From: an uncultured Eubacteriales bacterium
Lineage (GTDB): Bacteria; Bacillota; Clostridia; Oscillospirales; Oscillospiraceae
DNA: 22,362 nucleotides
Reading direction: 5' to 3'
Assembly: GCA_902475435.1 (NCBI GenBank)
Contig: CABRZL010000027.1
Location: 1 to 22,362, forward strand
Shown in pieces: positions 15,102 to 22,362 of the stretch (positions are counted from its first letter, which is position 1; each line of letters starts with the position of its first letter). The notes beneath the pieces are model-generated. The model was not told the DNA's origin and searched no databases. It saw nothing but the letters and a program-made list of their open reading frames with translations. The position numbers were made by a program, and so were the translations under genes.

Positions 15102-15760
15102 AGAGATTCCTCCATAGCAGCAGCGAGATAATCCGCTACGGGACAGGTCCGCATCAGCTTCGGCAGACACAGTTCCTTCAGGGAACAGGCGTTGCAGGAT
15201 TTCGACGGCTTCACTTTGGGGGTGTATCCCTTTTGATACAGCTGGTGCATTTCTGCCAGGCAATTTCGCACCGACTGACGCAGTTCTTTTGTGAACGCCA
15301 CGACCTCCCTCCGACGGATCTCCCCGTAGAACAAGGCTCCTTCCGGGATATCGCAGCAGAGCATCTCTTCCAGGCACATAGCCTGTCCGCAGAGCTGCAG
15401 CAAGTCCGCCTGATTCGTTTTGGGCTTTCCCCGCTTATACTCCACCGGATAGGGCTGCCATAATCCCTCGTACCCTTTGAGCGGTATACCACATGCATTT
15501 CGGCGATACTCTACCACATCGCATTGGCCCGATACCCCCAGCGTAGGTGAGCTCACGCCGGTGCCACGAACAATTACCAGCTCTCCCCGGTGTTCTCTGG
15601 ATGCAGCGTCATGGGCCTTCTCGTGCATCAGCTCGCCTTCTGTTGTACGCAGATTCTCCTGCCACTGATTTTCAATGTGAATCAGCGCCCATTGCCGGCG
15701 GCAAAATGCGAAATGCTGAATTCCGGAGAGCTGGAGATATTCCGTTTCCTGATAGATCAT
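15098..15760 (-). CDS. cas4: CRISPR-associated exonuclease Cas4
   Basis: An intact 220-residue Cas4, the RecB-like nuclease that trims prespacers and selects the PAM-proximal end in type I-C adaptation. Cys20 (FAFCRRQ) and Cys189, 192 and 198 (CNACSLKELC) are the iron-sulfur ligands. His46, Asp81 (GQCDVVEY) and the PVEYKRGK motif (Glu107, Lys109) form the nuclease site. The ATG overlaps the end of cas7 by four bases (ATGA at 15757-15760) and its stop overlaps the cas1 start in the same way, so the genes are translationally coupled. The sequence is fully open, unlike its neighbour cas1. Confidence 0.94.
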   Translation of the reverse strand: MIYQETEYLQLSGIQHFAFCRRQWALIHIENQWQENLRTTEGELMHEKAHDAASREHRGELVIVRGTGVSSPTLGVSGQCDVVEYRRNACGIPLKGYEGLWQPYPVEYKRGKPKTNQADLLQLCGQAMCLEEMLCCDIPEGALFYGEIRRREVVAFTKELRQSVRNCLAEMHQLYQKGYTPKVKPSKSCNACSLKELCLPKLMRTCPVADYLAAAMEESL

Positions 15761-16659
15761 GCCATCCGGATACAGGTCACACCTTGCGGCAAACTTTCCT
15801 CATCAACCTCTACCACATAATCGCCAAAGGAGCGGGCTGGCGCGTCGTTTGCCAAATCCCTGCGGTACACCTGAACCAAATCGAACAGGGTATGGGCCGG
15901 AGCACACCCCAGCTCAGAATCATGTTTGAATACGATCAATTCCCGGACCGCCATCTTCCCGCGAGCAGCAGAATGGTCCATCTCAAACATATTGAGGATT
16001 GCCTGCCAAAGCAGTGCTAGGTCCTCTTCAGAAAATCCGGTAGACTTTCTTGCAAGATTTGCCGAGATGTATCCTTCACAGCGATATAGGCCATAGGGAA
16101 TGATAAATTTATGTCCCATTTCTGTATTTTTCGTCTCAGCATCCGCTTCTGTGGTAATGGCGACCCGGGTGATCGTCACTTCCTGCGGAACCACTGGTTC
16201 AATACTGCGGGCAAAGCCAAGCTGAACCGGACCGCGAATCTGTCCGCAATTCAGTGCGCCCTTGACAAAGGTGGTCATTACCGCACCAAAGGTCCGAATG
16301 TCGAAAAAGTTCTGGCACATCCAGTCCCGAATCTTTTCATCCAATTTTTCATCCGCCTTTTTTGCTGCTTTCAGGGCCTTGCTATCCGGATCAACCCCCA
16401 CATAGGCGCATGCCTCAGCATCGCTGCGGTTCAGAGGGACGTTGTCCTTGATATAGATACGGTGACCAGGTGCATCTTCCTTGACTGTCTCTACATAGTT
16501 GCGGATCTTCCGCTTCAGGCAGACATCAGTCACCAGCCCCAGCCCAGTTTCCGGATCTACCCGGGGCATATTGCCGGCATCCGGATCCCCATTTGGATTC
16601 CCGTTTTCCACGTCAAACAGGACGACAAACTCATAACGGTTCTTGATCGCTTCAGACAT
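15757..16659 (-). CDS. cas7: Type I-C Cascade backbone protein Cas7 (Csd2)
   Basis: An intact 300-residue Csd2/Cas7, the RRM-fold subunit that polymerises along the crRNA. It begins NRYEFVVLFDVENGNPNGDPDAGNMPRVDPETG, the strongest Csd2 signature, and contains FDIRTFGAV and GQIRGPVQLGFARS, also hallmark segments. The length is usual for the family. AAGGAGG lies 8 bases before the ATG at 16657-16659, 32 bp after the end of cas8c. It overlaps cas4 by 4 bp at the 3-prime end. The frame is undamaged, so the backbone could still be made even though the large subunit and Cas3 are broken. Confidence 0.95.
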   Translation of the reverse strand: MSEAIKNRYEFVVLFDVENGNPNGDPDAGNMPRVDPETGLGLVTDVCLKRKIRNYVETVKEDAPGHRIYIKDNVPLNRSDAEACAYVGVDPDSKALKAAKKADEKLDEKIRDWMCQNFFDIRTFGAVMTTFVKGALNCGQIRGPVQLGFARSIEPVVPQEVTITRVAITTEADAETKNTEMGHKFIIPYGLYRCEGYISANLARKSTGFSEEDLALLWQAILNMFEMDHSAARGKMAVRELIVFKHDSELGCAPAHTLFDLVQVYRRDLANDAPARSFGDYVVEVDEESLPQGVTCIRMA

Positions 16660-16691
16660 TTATGCTTCCTCCTTGTTTTTTTGCCCTGAAA

Positions 16692-18399
16692 TCAGGCTTG
16701 TGTTTGATGATAATATCCCAACTGGAACGCACCCTGCTGCGCCAGATTAAGTCTGGCTGGATAGCATTCGCCCAATTTCTCCATCACGGCGCTCAGTTCT
16801 TGCTCCAGCAAAACCTGAAGTCCGCCCCGATCTTTCGCAGATGCTTTTGCGCCAGATTTACCAGCACCGGAAAGATCACAGCTGGAGTGGCAGATGCAGA
16901 ATTGAAGTATTTATCCTTAATGGTGCTGTTGATTCCAGGATTTGCAGCAGACTGAATGTGCTCCAGTATGGCAAACAGCCGTCCCAACTGGTAGGGAACG
17001 CTTGTACTTTCCGGATTGAGTGACACAGTTAAAACCTCCTCTGGTACATCCTTGTGTTTGTTTTTGCTATAATAAGCCTTTAGGATCGCTGCGCGTCCTC
17101 TTGTAATCTCATGTTCCGCCCGAATGCGAAGCGTCACACCGTTTAACAAAGTGGCCGGATAGCGGGTATTCATCAAAATTGCGCGCAGCACATCCCCCGC
17201 CATATTGGGAGATGCGTTTTTTCTTTTGCGTTCTGGCTTACCGTTTCACTGAGCAATTTCCAGAGCGGGATCGTCGGAAACGGATCATTCGCCGGCCGGA
17301 TAATGCTGAGCCGCTCCTGATGCACCGCCATATTTTTCATGAACGCACCGAAGGAATTTTTCAGGAAAAACCGCATGGAAAGCCGCCCTGCATTGGGCGC
17401 AATCCCAAGGATACAGAATGTACGGTTGGGATCCAGGCGTTTTTCCTGAAACTCCACCGGGTATCCCGCAGCCATGCGAATCACCTTTTGCTGTAATTCC
17501 TCTGCAGAATAGGGCTGCGGCAACCCCAACAGAACCCCGCACAGCATTCCCTGATAGGCCGGCTCCGCTCCCTCCGCCCAGGACAGGACCGCAGTATCTC
17601 CAATATAGGAAACATGCTCCCGATCTGCAATCAGATGATTCAGGGCCGCGGTATAGGCGAAGGCGGCATATTGACTGGTGGGCGCGTTGTAGTTCTGCTT
17701 CTTTCCGTAGGAGCAAAATGCAGGCTCATTAAAGGACACCAGAGCCGCTCCGCTGGGCTGCGCCCCTTTGATCCCCTTTACGGCCGGATGGGTGGCCTCC
17801 ACGGGTCCCTTTTTCCCGGTCACCAGGCAAGTCATCTCCGGTCCATCACCGGACGCCAGATAATGCGCCTGCCACGCCTGTCGAATGTCCGGGTCCTGTT
17901 GCAGATATATATATCCATATCGGAACACCAGATTGCAGCCGGAGATAATCTCGTCCCAGTTTTCCCGCAGAACCGGATGTTCCTCAGCCTGTGCCGGCTC
18001 CCATGTTTCAAAGAAATGAAACAGCGCTCTGGCTCCGGGACTGTCCACATCCTGCAAAATCTGCATATGGGGCCGCTTGCAGGCTTCAAAGCACTGCTCT
18101 GTGCGGCCGGGCTTTCCCTTATGATCCGCTCCCAACAGATATCCCGAGTGATCGCAGAGAAAATTCGCTTCTACATTCACGGAACGTTTGACCGGTGCAG
18201 GAACCTCCATGGTCTGCGGCGCCAAAACTGTTTTCTTTCCTTTTTTCTGTTCCGTCTGAACGGAAGCCGCATGGACCAGGCTTCCGTTTTCGTCGATATA
18301 CAATGCAAACGAAACCTTCGCCTCACCCCATCCAGGCGGCGCAACGGCGCCCCTCGCCACCAGATCTTCATAGTGTTTTACAAGGGCCTGCAGAATCAT
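16692..18399 (-). pseudogene. cas8c: Frameshifted cas8c (Csd1), two -1 lesions
   Basis: Type I-C large subunit Cas8c (Csd1), which recognises the PAM in Cascade. Three consecutive pieces lie in three frames. Frame 1 (18399 to about 17222) runs from MILQALVKHYEDLVARG through VTGKKGPVEATHPAVKGIKG to LLSETVSQNAKEK. At a six-A run on the minus strand (17217-17222) one base is missing; frame 2 continues NMAGDVLRAILMNTRYPATLL to NLAQKHLRKIGA. Near 16822 a G appears lost from GGG; frame 3 finishes LQVLLEQELSAVMEKLG to FQLGYYHQTQA and stops at 16692-16694. With two bases restored the protein would be about 569 residues, the normal Csd1 length. The start overlaps the cas5 stop (ATGA). Both lesions lie in short homopolymers, so sequencing error is an alternative to true decay. 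Confidence 0.9.
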
Positions 18400-19058
18400 C
18401 CGATCACCTCCCCAGACGTTCTTGTGGGTACTGTCAAAACACCATCCTCAAGCACTGCCCGGAAAAACAGCGGCTGAATATTCTTCCTATCGCTGTAGTC
18501 CATATCCCAGAGCATATACCCCAAATCTTTGCAGCCCTTTAATTCCTCCGGACAGTCCGGTATTGCCCGGCACAGGGCAAAATGCGCCGGAAATTCCCGG
18601 CATCCAAAGTACGGCTGATGGTAGCACTGGCCGCTGCGGACGCGCCGCTTCACCATATCCTGAAATTTTCCGGGATTGTCGCTGGCATTGGCCTGCCCAG
18701 TCAATTCGAAATGCGCATCAATGATGTAATGTACATCCTGCAGCAGCATGGCAGCCCGCTGCTGGATGTCATTTGACGTGGACAGATAGAGTTCTCCCGT
18801 CCCCCTTTCCATGACTGTTCGTACCTTTCCGGCGCTAATCGTGGATTTCACCTCATTGCGGCGGATATTGGTAAACCGGATTGGCGCCCGAACAATGATA
18901 CGATCCACAATCCACTGCATTCCCGGATGCCACAGTATTGCGTCCAGTATCCCCCTTGCTGCCGAGGGCGTCATCACATCGTAGCTTACCCGTTCCGTCT
19001 TCATTTCCGGTCTGGTAAAGAGCGCATAATCTCCCCAGACCTCTAATTGAATGGACAT
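18396..19058 (-). CDS. cas5: Type I-C crRNA-processing protein Cas5d
   Basis: An intact 220-residue Cas5d. In type I-C this subunit replaces Cas6: it cuts pre-crRNA within the repeat and caps the 5-prime handle in Cascade. The N-terminus IQLEVWGDYALFTRPEMKTE followed by RVSYDVMTPSAARGILDAI and WIVDRIIVRAPIRFTNIRRNE is diagnostic. It also has VKRRVRSGQCYHQPYFGCREF near the middle. AAAGGAG is 7 bases upstream of the ATG at 19056-19058. It follows cas3 by 39 bp and overlaps cas8c by four bases. I cannot place every catalytic residue by eye. It can still in principle process the single-spacer transcript. Confidence 0.94.
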   Translation of the reverse strand: MSIQLEVWGDYALFTRPEMKTERVSYDVMTPSAARGILDAILWHPGMQWIVDRIIVRAPIRFTNIRRNEVKSTISAGKVRTVMERGTGELYLSTSNDIQQRAAMLLQDVHYIIDAHFELTGQANASDNPGKFQDMVKRRVRSGQCYHQPYFGCREFPAHFALCRAIPDCPEELKGCKDLGYMLWDMDYSDRKNIQPLFFRAVLEDGVLTVPTRTSGEVIG

Positions 19059-19097
19059 CCCATCACTCCTTTATAACCCGTCGATTTCTTTTGGCGC

Positions 19098-21236
19098 CTA
19101 AACAAACTCTGCCCTGCCGCTGTCCGCTTCCAGTGACAGTCCTGTATTGCTGTCGTACAGGTCCAGATTTTCTAAGTAGTAACTTCCATCGCACAGCGGT
19201 AGAATATCCCCGGAAGCCGCCAGAGCCTGAAAGTGCCCGGCATAGATATTCACACTGTACTGCCCCAATTGCCGCAGCAGGCTTTTGGATATTTCCCCGG
19301 ATTTTCTGCGTTCCAACAATTCCGCGCCAGTCCCAACCGGGATATAGACAGTCTGCGTATGATCCTCGATCAGGTGAAACTGCTCTGAAACCGTACGGAA
19401 CGGGAAGGTACCGCGCTCAAGCTGTTTCAAAATATCATGCTGATCCAGCGCCTATTCTCCTTTCAAGGTCAGCAGCTCCCGAAAATAAAAATCTATCGCC
19501 TCTTTGCCGGAGACATCTGCAAAACGTTCCATCACAAGCCGGCCTGTCGCAATATTGGTGGCAAACAGCGCAGGCGGCTTATCTTCTGCCCGGAATACGG
19601 AAACGACACTCTGCTCCAGAGGCCGCTTGCCTTCGCGGTTACAGCGGCCCGCCGCCTGAAGGATCGAATCAAGCCCCGCTTCTTCGCGGAGAACATTGGG
19701 GAAATCCACATCAACGCCCGCTTCAATCAGAGAAGTGGCGACCACCCGGCATGGCAGTCCATCCTTGAGCCGCTGCCGAATCTCCCGCAGCTTTTGCTTT
19801 CTGTCCGCTGGTACCATCAACGTAGATAAATGGAAGCGGCCCTCTCCCTGCAGAAGCGAAAAAACCTTCTGTGCGCTGTTCCGGCTGTTCACAATGCATA
19901 GGATCTGGTTGGTACAATTCATCCGCTGCGCCAGTCCCTCCCAGGTGATTTCCCCCGCCCGTTCTATGACGGTGCGACGGAACACCGGATCCTTACCAAT
20001 GTCATCCGGGCACAATTCGGTTGTCCGGTATTCTTTGACAAACTCCCGAAATACGGGACCCAGCGCCGGCTGCGTTGCAGTGCACAGCACTGCCGAAACA
20101 TTGTAATGCTCCACAAGCTGTGAAATGGCATAAACACAGGGTCTCAGACATGCCACCGGCAACATCTGCGCTTCATCAAAAACCACCACGCTTCCTGCAA
20201 TATTGTGAAGTTTTCTGCATGCAGAACTTCGGCTGGCAAACAGCGACTCAAAGAACTGTACTGCCGTCGTTACAATCACCGGCATATCCCAGTTTTCTGT
20301 AGCGCGCCCCATGCGGATCGTTTCCTTGGACGCATAATCATCCATCTCATAGCTTATTCCGCTGTGATGCTCCAGCACATTGTCCGCACCTAAGATCTGC
20401 CGAAACGTATCCGCTGTCTGCTCAATAACGGAAGTATAGGGAACCACATAGATGACACGCCGAAGTCCATTTGCCGCCGCATGCCGTAGCGCAAACGCCA
20501 AGGATGCTACGGTCTTTCCACCACCGGTCGGAACCGTCAATGTGAACAGGCCGGCCTTTTGCCGTCTCATCTGCATACAATTTTGCAGGATTTGACAGCG
20601 TTTCTCGTTCAGCGCTCCCTCAGGTGGAAACCAGGCCGCAACAAAGGCATCCAATCTTCGGTTCAGTTCCAAGATTGTGACCTTGCTTCCCCGCTCCACT
20701 TCTCCCTGCTGCATAAATTGCTCTATATCCAGATAATCTGCGTCCACCAAACAGGAATACAGCATTCTCGTAAAAAATGCGTCGGTAAGCGGGTTTTTCC
20801 TGCAAAATGCAGGAACATCCGCCGGTGCGAGCGTCACCTCATCAACCCATGCACTGTAATCCGGAATTTCTCCCAAAACCGCTTGCTTCAGCCGTCCATA
20901 CAACGTCCCCAGCTCCGGGTCGTCCGGTGTACCCAGATCCGGCAATCCCGTATGGTGTCCTGCCACGCAAAATGCCGCAAATTCCTGGTCCATTTTATAG
21001 CATTTGAGGGCACCGGCCGTCGCATGATCGACCTTAGGTCCTCCGCGGAGTCGTATCTGAAAATCCGCCGAATACTTACCTATATCATGACAGAGGCCAA
21101 CCTGTCGTCCCTGGGCATCTGCATGAAACGCCGATACAAACCGCTCTGCAAGTTTCGCAGTGCCCTGCAAGTGTGCCAAAATGCTTTGTGTTTCTCCACT
21201 TGGGGATAAATGCGCGAGGTATTGTTTTTCCGTCAT
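19098..21236 (-). pseudogene. cas3: cas3 interrupted by an in-frame amber codon
   Basis: Type I-C Cas3, the HD nuclease-helicase that degrades target DNA. The main open part (594 residues, 21236-19452) has the HD motif LCHDIGK (48-54), a second His pair in AGHHTG (92-97), Walker A VPTGGGKT (235-242), DEAQ (354-357) and motif VI QAAGRCNREG (527-536). It stops at TAG 19452-19454 after LTLKGE. The same frame continues without shift into ALDQHDILKQLERGTFPFR, LIEDHTQTVYIPVG and YSVNIYAGHF, the normal Cas3 C-terminal domain, to a TAG at 19098-19100. Repaired, it would be about 712 residues, usual for type I-C. I chose the ATG at 21234-21236 (MTEKQYLAHL); the ORF could open at 21317, but that region lies near the promoter. 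A truncated protein may retain nuclease and helicase motifs but lacks about 117 residues. Confidence 0.88.
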
Positions 21237-21333
21237 ACGATCTCTTCTCTCCATCTGTGACTTTCTAAGCGTAAAATTGTATAAAAACTCCCAGGAAAAA
21301 GAGCCTTCTTTTGTCATTTTTATACATTTTTAT

Positions 21334-21362
21334 ATTATATTGCATAAAAATCTCAAATACAA
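21334..21362 (-). promoter_or_regulatory. Probable promoter of the cas operon
   Basis: On the minus strand TTGTAT (21362-21357), 17 bases, TATAAT (21339-21334), giving a leader of about 90 bases before the cas3 ATG. The surrounding DNA is strongly AT-rich. Confidence 0.65.
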
Positions 21363-21413
21363 TGCAGGATCCTAGAATTTTAAAAATTATACGTATATCT
21401 CTTCATTTTAAAG

Positions 21414-21492
21414 GGTGTGCCACGATACCTGTGCAGTTGGCACACCGTATTAAATGTGCAAATAGTCCCTGAAACCACATGGTCCCAGGGAC
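21414..21492. other. Two adjacent hairpins in a gene-free stretch
   Basis: A 9-bp stem (GGTGTGCCA 21414-21422 with TGGCACACC 21438-21446) is followed by a 7-bp stem (GTCCCTG 21465-21471 with CAGGGAC 21486-21492) that ends before ATTGTCTTTATT. They may terminate transcription or mark the edge of the IS remnant. The rest of 21363-21640 shows no gene. Confidence 0.45.
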
Positions 21493-21639
21493 ATTGTCTT
21501 TATTATGCCCTTCCAGGGCTTGTCTTCCCAGCATCGAATCTGACCCTTTATTTACAGCAAAATACACGCTCGCCTCAACCCACCCCGGTGATCTCTCTCA
21601 TTCACAATGCTTAATTTATGACCGAAAGTACGTGGACGT

Positions 21640-22362
21640 ATGTTTACTCTGATAAGCAACGGTTAACTCTGTAGCAAATTCATTTCCCTTGGTCATTTAT
21701 AACCACAGCATCTTCACGCTTTTAGGCACTCAAATACCCATCTCTGTCATATTCGACTGTTTCCTGACTAACCAAAAGTTCCAGAACCATGGTTGACATC
21801 GTATACATTGGTACTGGTGTTTTTTCAAATATTCCAAGCCATTGTCTTTATTTACACAGATGCAAGTTTTATAACCGAAGTACCACACATTTTTTATTAA
21901 ATTTACCTCTGGATCCAGTGTTTTCCCCGTCCTTGGTGAACGATGGTGCTGAAATGAGCATAGAATCCAAGATTGTTTTTTTCAATATCAAAGACCTCGT
22001 TCCAGCAATACCTATACCACCTGAGTAAACAGTTTCTACTGCAGGCCATTGCAAATCAAGAAATTACAGAATTGTCCCAGTGTATTGTCGTTGGGTATCT
22101 GATTACTGGATTTTACCTCACAAGAATCTATAAACACGCAACTATCTACTATCTCTGCCACAGTAGTTTTATCGGACAAGTTATACAGATTTTCCGGCAC
22201 ATACAGATGCAGCATTAACTCCAGATCATATGGCTGCATTTCCCCTTAAAGTAACACAGCACCATAATATTGTCTCATTCGCCTCATAGTATGATGCAAT
22301 CCACCTGTGTCAAAAACGCGCTCTTTTTCGTCCGCACCTGTGCCAGCTCATTCGCAGAAACA
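21640..22362 (-). mobile_element. Decayed IS5-like transposase remnant, cut by window edge
   Basis: Read on the minus strand from the right edge, pieces of an IS5-type DDE transposase appear in changing frames with many stops. In order: NELAQVRTKKSAFLTQVD, MQPYDLELMLHLY, ENLYNLSDKTTVAEIVDS, SSNQIPNDNTLGQFCNFL, KKTILDSMLISAPSFTKDGE (first catalytic Asp region), VNKDNGLE, then SQETVEYDRDGYLSA (second Asp region) and KREDAVVINDQGK. The C-terminal Glu region cannot be found. At least three frame changes and several nonsense codons make it inactive. The protein start and the right end of the element probably lie just beyond 22362; no terminal inverted repeats were identified. Confidence 0.72.

Noticed and set aside
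14562..15131. 189-codon plus-strand ORF over cas1
   Set aside because: It has no family signal and lies opposite clear cas1 homology.
19098..19430. Separate small gene between cas3 and cas5
   Set aside because: It is in frame with cas3 across one TAG, and its sequence matches the expected Cas3 C-terminal domain.
13498..21236. TAG reassigned as a sense codon
   Set aside because: The in-frame TAG codons in cas1 and cas3 raised this, but TAG is the natural stop for lipoprotein B (10795-10797), the Nudix gene (13495-13497) and cas3 itself (19098-19100), and cas1 and cas8c also carry frameshifts.

Overview
The window looks like chromosomal DNA from an anaerobic member of the Bacillota, class Clostridia (possibly a gut Oscillospirales- or Lachnospirales-type organism; this placement is inference). 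Supporting signs are AGGAGG-type ribosome binding sites, sigma-A-like promoters, YesN-like AraC regulation, lipoprotein solute-binding proteins, several flavodoxins, and an old-yellow-enzyme/BaiH-type NADH:flavin oxidoreductase. No rRNA or tRNA genes were seen.

Region 1 (1-2440) is a small redox/stress-type module. A minus-strand pair encodes an NmrA-like NAD(P)-binding protein and a metallo-beta-lactamase-fold-like protein. It diverges from an HxlR-family regulator that has a Cys near its N-terminus. Good promoters are visible on both sides and a palindrome sits at the minus promoter.

Region 2 (2440-12850) is the most interesting part: two divergent operons firing from 7285-7491. The minus operon is flavodoxin-like protein 2, solute-binding lipoprotein A, a YesN/AraC-type regulator, then flavodoxin-like protein 1. 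The plus operon is a beta-rich protein made of two similar halves, flavodoxin-like protein 3, solute-binding lipoprotein B, then a 646-aa FMN/4Fe-4S/FAD oxidoreductase. The flavodoxin-lipoprotein pair occurs in both arms, so the locus probably grew by duplication. The two -10 boxes flank a perfect 15-bp inverted repeat whose axis lies within about 1 bp of their midpoint, and neither promoter has a good -35, which suggests shared activator control. No ABC permease or ATPase is present. The oxidoreductase has lost the usual His/Tyr active-site motifs of its family. I read the locus as an undescribed capture-and-reduce system for an unknown organic electron acceptor; the substrate is not visible in the sequence.

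Region 3 (12850-13500) is a single Nudix hydrolase gene with a near-consensus promoter.

Region 4 (13498-21362) is a type I-C CRISPR-Cas locus on the minus strand in the standard order cas3-cas5-cas8c-cas7-cas4-cas1-cas2-array. It is decaying. cas3 has an in-frame amber codon, cas8c has two -1 frameshifts, and cas1 has an in-frame amber plus two frameshifts. The array is down to two repeats and one spacer and abuts the Nudix stop codon. cas5, cas7, cas4 and cas2 are still open.

Region 5 (21363-22362) has no intact gene. It holds two hairpins and a heavily decayed IS5-like transposase remnant that runs off the right edge.
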